Assembly: GCA_944472155.2 (NCBI GenBank)
Contig: OX235273.1
Location: 88,406,793-88,470,792, forward strand
Direction of reading: 5' to 3'
DNA from: Trichobilharzia szidati
Taxonomy: Eukaryota; Platyhelminthes; Trematoda; Strigeidida; Schistosomatidae
Length of the DNA: 64,000 bases
Made by a program: the position numbers and the translations under genes. The notes below the pieces were generated by a model that was not told the DNA's origin, did no database searches, and was given only the letters and a program-made list of their open reading frames with translations. The first letter of the stretch is position 1. Every line of letters begins with the position of its first letter. This document shows positions 12,001-22,300 of the stretch, in pieces.

Positions 12001-14686
12001 CAGTTTTCTTATTCCCTTTTACTTCCACAAACTGCAATTTTATCATGCGTATAAATGACGGGCACAATTATTATCTCGAAAGTTAGTACTTGAATCTACC
12101 TCCTTCAAAAGACTCTTTACAGAGTACCCAAAGTCCTCACCTGATTATTTTACAATATAATAACAATACTACGAAAGTGACTGTCATCACTGCGAATCAT
12201 CATATTTTTCTAAGTCCCAGGAATGTTAATACATCAAAAAAGCCATTAACGACTGCCTAACGCCTAACTCACGATTTCTAGGTAAATGCCTGTTATCATT
12301 GGGATACAAGTTCTTGCGTGAGTGCTGTTCGGTCTTTCATAATAATGGAATCATATGAAAAACAATGAATATCTCTACGCGTAAGCACTCAGTTAATAAT
12401 CTAAATACAAGTTGAACTTGAGTACCTTCAGAACGCATTTTCATTCCTAGTAAAACCTCGAGAATTTAGTATGGGATGTTTACGCACAGTGAATCATTTG
12501 AAGAACAATTAGGACTTTCTAAACTCAACGGTACTGGGTGATTTTGCAATGGCCCATAGGATTTGGGAATGAGACTTTTCCAAGATACTGACTCAGATAT
12601 CCAAAAACCCGATGTAATTCCCTCGTGAATCCGTTTTCGAGTAGTACATATTGGCTAGAATATCTTTGTCTGGGTTTGCATAAACAACATATTGATCGAA
12701 TGCTGCAAAATCCCTTTAATAAATTCGAAGAAAATAATCTTGCATCTTCTTCTTTGACTTCTATTACATACTATAGACTGAGCTATTACTTTTGGAGGAT
12801 TGAGTAGTACAGAACTGAATGAACCACCCTTATCAGTTTTTTTGTTTTGCTCCTGAGGTGTGCCAACTTCTCAAAAAGAACTCCAAGTATTAGAATTAGA
12901 CAACCGAGTCGTAAAATAGGTGAAAAACTTTACATGAGCATGCAACCTATTATTTCTACCTAGCTTGTTGATTTCATGATAAGTGTAAAACTGGCTAGGT
13001 AAACACAATTACTTGACATAAAAACCACAGGTATATTAGAATATTGTGAGAAATTTAGTGGAAATGAATACTGAGAGTTCAAAAACTATCCATACTGAAA
13101 GAAACAACACTAAATCGAAGGTGTGACGCACAAAAGTAACAAAGGAAATCTTACCTAAATAAGGGCCAGTTTGAATCGCGTTTAATATGAGGATCAACAA
13201 CTGTGACAAGCTTTCGGCCTTTGACATTTAATTTATCAACCATTTCTCCAGGATTAGGAAACTTGTTTCGGTCCCATGTGAAGTAACGTTTTCCGTCTGT
13301 GTGCTCAATATCTAACCATAAAACATCAACAGGAATTTCATATTCATCGAAATGCTTATCCACCGTTAGTACATCAGCCTCATCATTATAATTCCATCGA
13401 CACTGATGATAACCTATAGCAAACAGCGGCGGTAATTTTGTCGTTCCCACCAGATAAGCATATGCGCTCATTACTTCAGATGGAACATGACCCATAAAAA
13501 CATATAAATCTACCAAACCAGACTCTGATATCCATCTAGTTTCCACACGAGTTTCCTGAGATTTTTTCGCGAAGAAATTCGGGATTCTAGAGAATAGGCC
13601 ATTGGTTTCTGAATTCGAGTACTCGATATCGATCCACGTTTCTGATGGATTGAGCCACAAAATACCAACTGTATGATTTTGATTGTGCCCCCATAAAAGA
13701 GGAACAGAGCCATACAGGGCCATAGGATTGTTTAACTCGTATTCGAAAACATCAAGATTGTAAAGCCTGTATGGATCGCCGTTGCTTGTTGATTTTAGCA
13801 CAAATCCATCAGCATGTTCTGGAATGCCATAAACGTGATTGAATCCATGAAAGTCGAAGTCCAATGAAATCGAATTCAATCCATGAGGCCTTGAGTCGAG
13901 ATGTTCTTTGAAGTGCTCAGACCATGTTGGATCACTAGAAACTGTATCTTGTGAACTAGAATGTGGTTGTTGTTCGTCTACTTTATTTTCATCAACTGTT
14001 GCAGAGTCTTTGGAGACATCTGAATCACTTGAGGATTTATCAGAGTCTTTGACGGATGAGGTATCTTGATTGTGAGTCTCACCAGAAGTGTGATTATTCT
14101 CTTCAGTCGACTGTTTTTCGACAACAGGTTTATTTCTCTGATGCTCAAAATGTAGAAGATTCCTTCTATTAACTGAAGCCACAACAGTATTATCCAACAG
14201 AAAATCAATGTGGAAAGGTTTATAATGCACAACCGCTTTATCTCCAGAATTTCCTTGTAATACTACATTGGTTGCATTAACTATTGATTTAACAGGTGCT
14301 TTCTCGGCACTTTTCAAGATTACATCGCCTGAAGGCACACGAAACCGCTTAAACTCATTTGTAAGCTCATCGATGAAAACATGAAAGATGGAATGTTTAT
14401 GATAAGAAATATTTAATAAAAGTGAGTGGTTTTGATCCTGAGTTTGAATAATGGCAGTCATACCATACGAATTCATTATGACGGAGTTTGGTTCCAACCA
14501 GTAGTCTAGACTATCAGCTTTCAATTTTCGCTGTCGAGTGCAAAACCTAAAGCATAAATAAACTGAGACCATAAGATGTTGTACTTACGAGCTCTGGTCA
14601 CACGTCTTGAAATTTGAACGGTCAACAGACCAAGAAGTATTTGCCAACAGAAAAAGTAGACACAATCTGATAAGCTTGAAAACCAT
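2549..14686 (-). CDS. GANAB: Glucosidase II alpha subunit (neutral alpha-glucosidase AB), 7 exons, 995 aa
   Basis: This gene encodes the catalytic subunit of ER glucosidase II, which trims the two inner alpha-1,3-linked glucoses from N-glycans so that glycoproteins can enter and leave the calnexin/calreticulin cycle. Exons on the minus strand are 14589-14686, 13155-14546, 11046-11274, 9005-9211, 8383-8594, 5182-5431 and 2549-3148. They total 2988 nt (995 codons plus stop). All six introns are GT-AG and every phase joins in frame. Residues 1 to about 20 form a hydrophobic signal peptide, followed by the conserved VDRSNFKTC segment. The GH31 core includes [16 protein letters not shown], the nucleophile motif [10 protein letters not shown] (Asp557), the acid/base motif WTGDNTADW (Asp633), GADVGGFF and FFRAHAHID. 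The usual length is about 920-970 residues; the excess is a Ser/Asp-rich linker in exon 2. The protein ends KDDL. Identification rests on recognised family motifs along the whole length; exon borders are inferred from splice sites and conserved joins. Confidence 0.96.
5182..5431 (-). CDS. GANAB: GANAB exon 6
   Basis: This exon codes residues 713-796. It completes the split Arg codon, then reads [46 protein letters not shown], and [23 protein letters not shown]. This is the end of the catalytic barrel and the start of the proximal C-terminal beta domain. The donor is GTGAGA at 5181. Confidence 0.94.
5993..6036. repeat. (AAT)n microsatellite in GANAB intron 5
   Basis: About 14 uninterrupted AAT/TAA units are visible. 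RTE copies in this window (20389-20403 and 61241-61257) also end in short ATT/AAT runs. This one has no adjoining LINE sequence that I can recognise. Confidence 0.9.
6825..6915. repeat. tRNA-like dispersed repeat, family 'GTGATACTA' (copy 1, intron 5)
   Basis: The sequence reads GGTGATACTACCCAGTTGA, then a GTGGGGCGAGACTCGAACC segment resembling an inverted pol III B box, then a short conserved end. Related copies lie at 7371-7470 and 55301-55410. It is probably a decayed tRNA-derived SINE. The family is not named here because I do not recognise it. Confidence 0.5.
7371..7470. repeat. tRNA-like dispersed repeat, family 'GTGATACTA' (copy 2, intron 5)
   Basis: It shares the GGGCTTGTGATACTAACCAG start and GATGGGTTGGAATACGCATCC middle with the copies at 6825 and 55301. 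It is more decayed and has no intact promoter box. Confidence 0.45.
7912..7942. repeat. (TA)n microsatellite, GANAB intron 5
   Basis: An almost pure TA dinucleotide run of about 30 bases. It makes the antisense frame across it meaningless. Confidence 0.85.
8383..8594 (-). CDS. GANAB: GANAB exon 5
   Basis: This exon codes residues 643-712 plus two bases. It starts [18 protein letters not shown] after the acceptor TTGTTAG; an internal Met is not an initiation site. It includes [21 protein letters not shown] and [19 protein letters not shown], the substrate-binding loops of GH31 glucosidase II. It ends inside an Arg codon at donor GTAAGA (8382). Confidence 0.94.
9005..9211 (-). CDS. GANAB: GANAB exon 4 (acid/base catalyst)
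   Basis: This exon codes residues 574-642 in phase 0 at both ends. It opens [20 protein letters not shown] after the acceptor CTCTCAG and contains [18 protein letters not shown]. The acid/base motif [13 protein letters not shown] follows, with Asp633. The donor is GTATTT at 9004. Confidence 0.93.
11046..11274 (-). CDS. GANAB: GANAB exon 3 (catalytic nucleophile)
   Basis: This exon codes residues 497-573, starting after the acceptor CTATCTAG. It contains [15 protein letters not shown], then [12 protein letters not shown], then the nucleophile motif [17 protein letters not shown] with Asp557. The donor at 11045 is GTTCGT, weaker than the others in this gene. It is supported because read-through gives VR-stop, and because the join [14 protein letters not shown] is the expected family sequence. 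Confidence 0.92.
13155..14546 (-). CDS. GANAB: GANAB exon 2 (N-terminal beta-sandwich and start of the GH31 barrel)
   Basis: This is the largest exon (1392 nt, residues 33-496 plus two bases). It begins inside a Ser codon split with exon 1 and continues [19 protein letters not shown]. An unusually long Ser/Asp/Glu-rich linker lies near 13900-14130. Next come [10 protein letters not shown] and YNPMALYG-type motifs (here [11 protein letters not shown]) of the N-terminal domain. It ends with the first barrel strands ([33 protein letters not shown]). The donor is GTAAGA at 13154. Confidence 0.95.
14547..14588 (-). other. GANAB intron 1 (42 nt)
   Basis: This is a very short GT-AG intron between exons 1 and 2 (GTAAGTAC ... 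TTTATGCTTTAG). It is supported by the reading-frame join Ser-Phe-Cys-Thr-Arg. The tiny first intron followed by introns of 1880, 1834, 410, 2951 and 2033 nt fits the known flatworm pattern of small 5' introns and larger 3' introns. Confidence 0.9.
14589..14686 (-). CDS. GANAB: GANAB exon 1 (signal peptide)
   Basis: This exon codes residues 1-32 plus two bases of codon 33. The ATG at 14686 starts a basic-then-leucine-rich signal peptide, which matches an ER-lumen protein. It runs into [12 protein letters not shown], a conserved N-terminal motif of glucosidase II alpha. The donor is GTAAGTAC at 14588. Reading through the donor gives a stop, so the exon end is well set. A longer open frame covering the same DNA in another frame is a shadow. 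Confidence 0.92.
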
Positions 14687-14819
14687 GGCCGGAACGTAAT
14701 GTCTAAGAGTTTTCTATAGTTTTCTTTATTAGTCTGTAATGTCTTATTTCCCAGAGAACTGGTGGAGTAGAACGTTTGTATATTGGCGGTGGAAATCCAC
14801 ACAACCAGCACGTGAGTCT
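14687..14819 (-). promoter_or_regulatory. GANAB 5' leader with candidate upstream splice acceptor
   Basis: Upstream of the ATG, a pyrimidine-rich stretch ending TTATTATTTCTAG places an acceptor AG at 14818-14819. That would give a leader of about 131 nt. It could be the end of a 5' UTR intron or a spliced-leader trans-splicing site, since flatworms use both. No TATA box or other core promoter is recognisable. This is inference from the sequence only. Confidence 0.35.
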
Positions 14820-14885
14820 AGAAATAATAACAAAATGAGTTACTAAGAGTTTATTTGTGAGGATTTGACTTATTTAGAGTTTGGT

Positions 14886-15095
14886 CACGGACTGATATCA
14901 GTTAAAGAACCGTTGAGAATTGGTAGGAGTTAGAATTCATAGGCCATTGCGCCGGGTCCTAGTGGCTGAATAGTCTACGAGCTTGCCTTACAACTAGAGG
15001 GTCCTGGGTTCGAGCCCCAGTAGATTCATACCGTCAATGAGTTCCAAACTAGGACGAAACAGCTGCCCTGTTCTCTAACTGATATCAGTCCGCAA
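14886..15095 (+). mobile_element. Hammerhead-type SINE (decayed copy upstream of GANAB)
   Basis: A tRNA-like head (GGGTCCTAGTGGCTGAATAG ... GGGTTCGAGCCCC) at about 14955-15022 is followed by TCAATGAGTTCC, AAACTAGGACGAAAC and AGCTGCCC at 15033-15067. The last part matches helix II and the GAAAC core strand of a hammerhead ribozyme. The CUGAUGA strand is damaged here. A short piece of the same family's tail in the opposite orientation lies at 14890-14912. Related copies are at 48355-48710, 54195-54397 and 58670-58790. Confidence 0.65.
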
Positions 15096-15099
15096 TAAA

Positions 15100-18000
15100 A
15101 CTTTAAAGAACATGAGCATTGATATATAAGATGGATTCCCAATAAATTCATAAAAATAATAATTAGGGAAAGGAGTCAATTAATACACTAATGATAAGCG
15201 TACACAATTCAGACAGACAAGAACAATTAGTACTTAAAAAGACTAAACATCAACTTAATTCATAAAAATATACACCAGCATGTTAAAGTAGTAGTCAAAA
15301 AGTAAGATTAAAAATGTGACAACAGTAGGAAAGAAAGTGACTAATCACTATAGGACGAAAAGGGTACTAACTACATGATATTACAGTTTAGATTGTAGTA
15401 AGTTATGAATACCGTATTTTTAATGATTCATTGTTAGACTTAAACTCAGTTTTCCGGACTTCGTCGAAGAAGCCTATCCTAGCTTCTTGTCGTCTTGATT
15501 TTGTCCTAACTGGCACAGTATGTCAGTTCGTAAGTGTGCGAAACCAATGCGCCAGACATTTCAGTTAACAAGTTTCATAACGTTGTTAACTGACCTATCA
15601 TTCCTGTCGAATCTTGTATACAATTTACGCATAATTTGTGGGGATACCGAAGTGATGCTGGTCGTGGCAGAAGTAATAGGAAACCCTATTTTAGTGACTG
15701 TTTTATGGTCGGATAGATAGACAATGTACTGCATTTGAAAACAAATGAACATTTGCATATCTTATCCGCTTCTGAAGTGTTTAATCAACCTACCCTTTGC
15801 AACGGGGCAAAACATTCATGCAGACCATTACAGCAGTAACGCTTCACACTCGAGGAGTATGATATGCGTGCCATATGCTCAGTATCCAGAATACCCATTT
15901 TGTGTTTATGTAAGAAGACTTTATTGATGAAGAAATATCTTATAAAATTAATGCCTGTAAACTAGGGGTACGAGACAATTACCTTCAGAAACTATAAGTT
16001 GAGATTTTTTGTAGATGTTCTCTAACACTTAACTAAGGTGGTAGGCGAGTCAGCCATAAATTAATACGTTTTCGTCGACAAAGGGTGTTCTGATAAGTTT
16101 TGAAATTGAAACTTTGTCGTCAATGGAAGCATTGATTTTCGGTGTGCACAATCATATTTCCAAACTTGACCACATATTTAAGATGTTTTGAAATTTAACT
16201 AGTTCGTGATAAAATCTACATTGAGATCAGTTCCCAGAAAATCTTAAGCCTACGGTTATCTCTATACCCTCGTGATAATAACTCAGGAAGAGATTGCTTG
16301 TGGTCTCAGTTTATCTATGGCAATCAAAACTTTACCAAGAATTAGAGGTTCTGCGACAATGAGGTGTCCGAAGAAGGAATGGACAGCCAATTGGTGGTAT
16401 GTTCTGTTCAGTAATTTAGTGAATTTTTAAACTACCTTTAAAGTCATCCAGTTCCCTTCAACATGCAAAGAACTTCACATAACTGTCCACCACCGCACTT
16501 TGCTAGGCGCTCACCGCTAATGACCATAACTGTGATAATATATGCGCAAATCATGTCTATATGACATTTCCGAGTGGTGTTGAAAAAACTGTCCTCACAA
16601 AATCACTCTTAATTCAACCAGTGTACTAATCCGCACTACTGTACAGTTATGCTAGATCCTACGTAGTAGTTGAATTATGAAGAATGTCCCGGATTCTTTT
16701 GACGGCTTTAGGAAGTCTACATTCAGATATGCCTACAAAAATACTGGGGAATTATTTGCTGATGATTCAAGCCTCGGCAAATTGAACGATGTCTACTTGC
16801 GACCCACGAGTTGTAAAGAGGACGCCTAATCAAATGGAATAACTGCAAGGCCAAAGAGAAAAACTGTCCCAGAAGTAGAGATTTTAACACTGAGACTTTC
16901 AATTGTGATGACTTCAAATTCATTGTTCACTAACAGCAGTAAAGAGTAAGTAACTTTGTTGATTCAAGAAGATAGTATTGAAGTAACTCTTAATAAAATA
17001 TTGTTTGAAATCAAATCATATGGCCGACTTTTGAAGCCAACTTTAATATCTGAACGACTTTAAAGGTGATAGAGACAGGCTAGGCATGGAGCACAAAGTG
17101 GCTACCGAAGATTAGAACAAGTAGGCGTGTTCTCATTCACAATGGTAGGGACACTCTGAATGACAGCTTGACTAAGAACTCTGATACAAAAGTTATGCAG
17201 TAAGAAGACTAATGTGTCATTCCAAAAAATAACTTCAAAACTGCATCAAAAGCCAAGGATTTGGAAATACTGGCTTTCCCGTGAGCATTTAAAACTATGA
17301 CAAAGAGGTGTGATTCAGACTTCAGTAGGGTTACGCTACTTGAAAAGAAAGCCTGTGTTTGAGGTTAAAAAGCAGAGACTGGCGGGATCAAAACATTTTT
17401 TCAAGCTTTCCGTATGACAACCACTTCGTCCAGATCATTTTACTCTCCTTAACGAATTGGCTGGTGAGAGATTACAAACAAGTGTCTTTTGGTTAAAGTA
17501 TTGCTTTTGCAGTTATATGCTACATTGTAAACCACTTGAAGTGACGTAATACTAAGCCTGAAACGATTATAATCAACTACAATGAAGTTCCAGTTCTTAT
17601 TAGTGAAATCTAACTGAGAGACTGTAGACTTGTTCAGGTGAAAAATGAGTTTTTTACCAATCACTGAGTTATATGAGTTGACATAAGCCTCAAATCACGC
17701 CATTTTTAATCTTGTGCATGAACAAACAATGATATCATTGTTATAGTGATATATATCACTTTCCATTATAAGTGGAGTAAAAGAGGAACAGAATCGCGAC
17801 CGATGACTCATTAAAATTCAGAAGCGCCTAATTAATTCTGGTAAACTTGTATAAGCTAACGCAACTAGATGAAAGACAACCCATCAATATGCATTAAGAC
17901 ACTAAAACTTCGACGTCACCTTTCTCACGGTCTAACTCCGCGCCAAAAAAACAGTTAGTATTTGGCGCAATAATTTAGAGTCTTATCGTCACTGTTAAGA

Positions 18001-20385
18001 ACTACAGACAAATTTAATGAAATAATTATCACAATAAACGTCTAAAGAAGTAGTCGATTATTTCTTGGCTGAACCGAGAAACTATGCTTACGGTGTTAAT
18101 CAGGCTGAAATTATCCCGCATGCTCAAGGTCATTGATGGAGTGAGACGCTCAAAGGTCATTTTCGTCCATGTTAGTCGGTTATGTTGGGTTGCAGTTCCG
18201 TAGCCGTTCGTTTACACATCGGTTTTACGTTCTGTTGGCATTTATAGGTGATTCCCATGTACTGATAGCATTCTTTTGTAATATAGTACTGTTCTTCACA
18301 CGAAAATAGCCACATTTAGACGTAGTCTTCATTGAATGACACTATGTCGAAAGCTGCAGCTTCTACAAGAAATAAACTATTTGTGTAGATGACATTACCC
18401 ACCAACTACCCCATTTTCTTCATTGTAGAGAAGTTTTGACGCATTCAGCATGAAACACTAATCATTACAACCAATATGCTAAGTGTGTCGCAATCAGATT
18501 ACATGACGCGGACACCAACATAACTAGCCAAAAAATGAGAATTCCTATCAATCCAGAAAACATATAACAAAATTTTATTTAAAATTATTGGCAAAAAAAA
18601 TTTGCCGAGCGAAATTTCAACCAACATGCCGGATAATTCCAGCCGTTAATCACACTTTGAAGCAAGTAGGACTCCTTTGAAGATCTGTTCTAACCCTTAG
18701 AAAAGAGAGTTAGATAGTCAGAATCATAGCAGTACAGATGTAAGGGAAATCATCATTCAGACTGTCAATCACAATAGAGTAAATCATGATAGTTTAAGTT
18801 GTCGAAAATGTCAAAAGACTCAATAATCGGAGGAAAGTTAAGCTCCTCACTACCTTTTCTAGGAGCTCCCTTTATTAACTTGATGTCTGTATTTTTCAGT
18901 CAGGGCTGACTGCTTTTATTTCACATCCGTGAGGATGTCTCACTTAAGTTTCATGCAATGCCATCATTAAATCTGCAAGATTACCTAACATAGAGAATCG
19001 CTTAGATGCAGCATCACCATGATGCTGTTTCATCTTATGAGTGTATTTGATTAAGTTTCTCCCTTCCTTCTAGACCAGTGCTAAGTCATTTTAATCCGCC
19101 CAGCAGTGACCATCAATTAGAAATACTTTCACTCCATATATTAGTTCACTGTAAAAAGCATGAAAACATAGTTAACAAGAAAGCTTTCTGTTAACTTCAT
19201 AGTGAATGAAACTGAGTTCACTCAGGTCGAAGTCAACAAGAAACATCAAGGCAAAACCGCAGTCTCATCATTCAAATAATGTGTTACGAGTGTTTGTTGG
19301 TTGGCCGATATACATAATAAACTATACAGATATCTTGTATGGATAGTTCTGTATAGCCCTATATTAAGCTTGGTAGTATGGTGCTTCAAACTCAAACTTG
19401 CGCTTAGCAGCTACCAAGTGCAAAGCAAATGCTGATGGTCCACAAAATTTTACTGCATAATGATGCTATCTTGAGGGAAATAGTCAAAAATTCAGAAGTA
19501 AACACTGAAGACTGTTTTCAAAGTTTAATGGCAGGCGGAGCAAAAACTCCTTATTTGTGTCAATTTGTTTCCTACTGCCGAGGATAAGAGTTCCTGCTGT
19601 GGCTGGTTAGCCTGCCGAACGACAGAAGACCTCAGCAACACTACTAAATGCACTGAAATATTTTGTATAGATGCTTATTTATCTTCGTGTGGCAAGCAAT
19701 CATGATATATCAGGTCTATCTTTGTAATAATTTGCTTCTCTCCTAACATTATTTTATATATTATGTGTATATAATAGATATACGTAGCATTTTTCATACG
19801 ACAAAATGCTCTATATATGCTACAGGAAAACCAGAGGTGGGCATCTAACTGGAAAGAAACTATCCCTTCTCTCAGTCCCCTTGTCTTCTAAATGGCTTAA
19901 GATGAATTTTTCTGTACTGAAATACTACGCCATACCAATTCTCTCCTGAATCTATTACGTCGGCACAAGATTCACCATGGACATTTATAATTTCTTATTA
20001 GATCCCTTTTGGTTGTTTGGATCACTAGTTGGGATAACCATAATAAGTTTTCCTAAAATCATGCCACAACATACGATTCTGTTGTCGATTTCTTCATTCT
20101 GAGTTTTTCTTACATTGTTAACTGAGCCTCCAGAGATGTGGGCATTAAGGACAGTGGTACTTGATAAAGCGTATGGATGCAGTATTATTTATTGTTGGCA
20201 TTTCTTGCACAATATCTCGCTCATACTCACATTATTGTCCTGATCATGTAGGCTTTACAGAGCATGATTAAGAAGTGAGACATGTCTATAAAAAATACGG
20301 CTCATAAACATTCGAGCCATTCTGTCTTTACTATTTACTTTCCCAAACAATACTTTGGTTTTCCTAGCACAATTTAATTTTCTCT
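15100..20385. other. Gene-free AT-rich stretch
   Basis: No open frame above about 70 codons and no recognisable domain on either strand. Parts are less AT-rich (for example 18100-18260 and 19820-20000) and may be very old transposon remains, but I cannot assign them. Confidence 0.5.
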
Positions 20386-20600
20386 TGTATTATTATTATA
20401 GTTTCCTCTAATTCCTAGAGAAACATAGGGCTTCAGTCAAGCGTCTCCGTTGCGTTCGGTTCTCTGCCAACGTTTTCACCTGGCTCCACATCTGCCCATA
20501 TGCTTTCATCTCCCCCTCAGATGATTTCCTCCAAGTCATCTTCGGACGAGCAACTCACCGCTTCCCATTCGGGTTCCACTCGAGAGCCTGGCGTGTGGTG

Positions 20601-21721
20601 TCACTTGGTAGTTTTCTGAGGGTATGGCCAATCCACCTCCATTCCTTCCTGCGTAGTTGTTCCGCAATTGGTTCCTGATCGGTCCGCTCCCAGAGATCTC
20701 TGTTGCTGATCTTTTCTGGCCATCTGATCATGAGTATTCAGCGAAGACAGCTGCTGATGAAAGGCCTGTAGTTTGTTCGAAGTGCCCTCCGTGATGGGCC
20801 AAGTCCCTGATCCGTATAGTAGAACTGACTTCACATTGGAGTTGAAAATCCGAATCTTATTTTTCATTCTGAGTGCTGTTGACCACCACACAGACTTGAG
20901 AGTAATGAAAGTTTGCCTTCTTTCCCGATCCTCACCGCTTTGATATACTCATCATCTCCGTCCGCCTGTAGTTGAGACGATGCTTCCCAGGTAGGTAGGT
21001 AAAGGAGGTTCAGATTCCTCCCATTTATCCTGAATGTTGTCTTTTGCTGCTGCTGTTGACCAAGAATCTTCATCACCTTTGTTTTCTATATGTTCACCAT
21101 ATCTTTGGTGCTTCTTCTGCCAACTTGTTGCTTTTCACTTGCATATCTTCCAGTTTGTGGGAAATCAGGCATATATCAGCTGCGAAATCCAGATACTCCA
21201 AGTTTTTTGTGTGGGTCCATTTCATGCCTGTTTCGTCGCTGCATGCTGTCTGTCGCATTATCTACTCTACCGCAATCAGGAAAATCATTGGCGATAGTAG
21301 GCAGCCAGCCTTATCTTACTGCAGTCTTCACTCAGAAGGATTCCATGAGTTTGCCATTGTGGATTACTTGGCATGCAACATTGTTGTACAACCATTGGAC
21401 GAGGTGCATAATTGTTTGCAGCACCCCGTAGTAGCGAAGTAGTTTCCAAATCACCTTTCGATTGACGCTGTCTCCTGAAGGCCTTTTCAAAATCAATGAA
21501 GTTGAGATAGAGAGCTGACTGCCATTCCAAGCTCTGTTCAATGATGATCCGCAGTGTTGCGATTTGATCGACGCATGACTTGTTTCTTCTTAATCCAGCC
21601 TGTTCCGGTCGAAGTTTTTCATCCAGGGCGTGTTTGATTCTCTCCAGGATGATTCGGGTTAGTAGTTTGCTCGGGATGGACAAGAGCATAATGCCACGCC
21701 AGTTCTACCATTTTGAGTTCT
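20601..21721 (-). pseudogene. Reverse transcriptase fragment of LINE copy A (inactive)
   Basis: The fragment starts mid-fingers (NWRGIMLLSIPSKL), then has ARPEQAG-type and SALYLNFIDFEKAF blocks. The catalytic box reads LEYLDFAADICLISHKLED at about 21160-21210, where FADD is expected, so one catalytic Asp is lost. The C-terminal thumb region (MKNKIRIFNSNVKSVLLYG) is at 20760-20890. Several stops and frameshifts interrupt it. Confidence 0.85.
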
Positions 21722-22195
21722 CTTCCTGTGTTGTCTGGTCCCAGTTTAGCGTTCACGTCTCCTATTAGTATTTTAATGTTACCAACTGGAGTATTGTCCA
21801 TTGTTGCCTGTAGTTGTCTGTAGAACTCTTCCTTCTTTCCGAGCTCTGTGTTGTTTGTGGGTGCATAGCATTGTATAACTGTCACTTTCCTTCCTTTAGA
21901 GTTGAATCTGGCGATCACTGTCCTGGGAGAGATTGCCCCCCATTGTACCAGGTCCTTCGTTGCTGTTGGTGACATAATGATAGCCACACCCTCGGTGTGC
22001 TCGTGGTTGTCTTCGACTCATCCACTCTCCCGTTGACAATTTAGTGTGTTCACTCCCATTCCATCTGCTGTCACATATTTTCAGCACCTGAATACCATAT
22101 CTTTTCATCTCGTTTGCAATCTGGGCGGCTTTGTCAGTCTCGAACATGGTTGTGGACGTCCCATATTCCCACACAGACATTTTCCTTTGTCGCAA
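21722..22195 (-). pseudogene. APE-type endonuclease fragment of LINE copy A
   Basis: Two frames cover the N-terminal two thirds of an RTE endonuclease. The first has ETDKAAQIANEMKRYGI and ICDSRWNGSEHTKLSTGEW. The second has FNSKGRKVTVIQCYAPTNN and ILIGDVNAKLGPDNTGREL, with GDVNAK the conserved catalytic block. A frameshift near 21950 separates them. The rest of the endonuclease is deleted at about 21720. Confidence 0.85.
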
Positions 22196-22300
22196 GGAGA
22201 CTCATCGTGCTAAAGTTTCTGTAGCAACTTTTTTAGAGTGTGGTTGCTCTCCTCATGCCTGAAAAGACGGTTGTTACATGAATACACAGTTCACAGAGGA

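Larger units (their letters stand above)
20386..22300 (-). mobile_element. RTE-type LINE with large internal deletion (copy A)
   Basis: This is a minus-strand non-LTR retrotransposon remnant. The 5' leader piece (22213-22259) and endonuclease start (MFETDKAAQIANEMKRYGI) lead into endonuclease blocks and then directly into the reverse transcriptase (NWRGIMLLSIPSKLLTRI, then RPEQAGLRRNKSCVDQIATL). The 3' end reads CTGAAGCCCTATGTT followed by an AATAATAATA tail at 20389-20403, a typical RTE ending. Many frameshifts and stops are present. The pattern resembles the schistosome SR2/Perere-3 group, named from memory and not checked by alignment. Confidence 0.85.

Noticed and set aside
14521..14811. 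96-codon minus frame overlapping GANAB exon 1
   Set aside because: It is in the wrong frame relative to the conserved VDRSNFKTC sequence and spans the 42-nt intron; it is a shadow.
21034..21442. Plus-strand frames of 87-132 codons with Cys-rich hydrophobic sequence
   Set aside because: They are antisense to the decayed RTE reverse transcriptase; the matching minus frames carry recognisable RT blocks.
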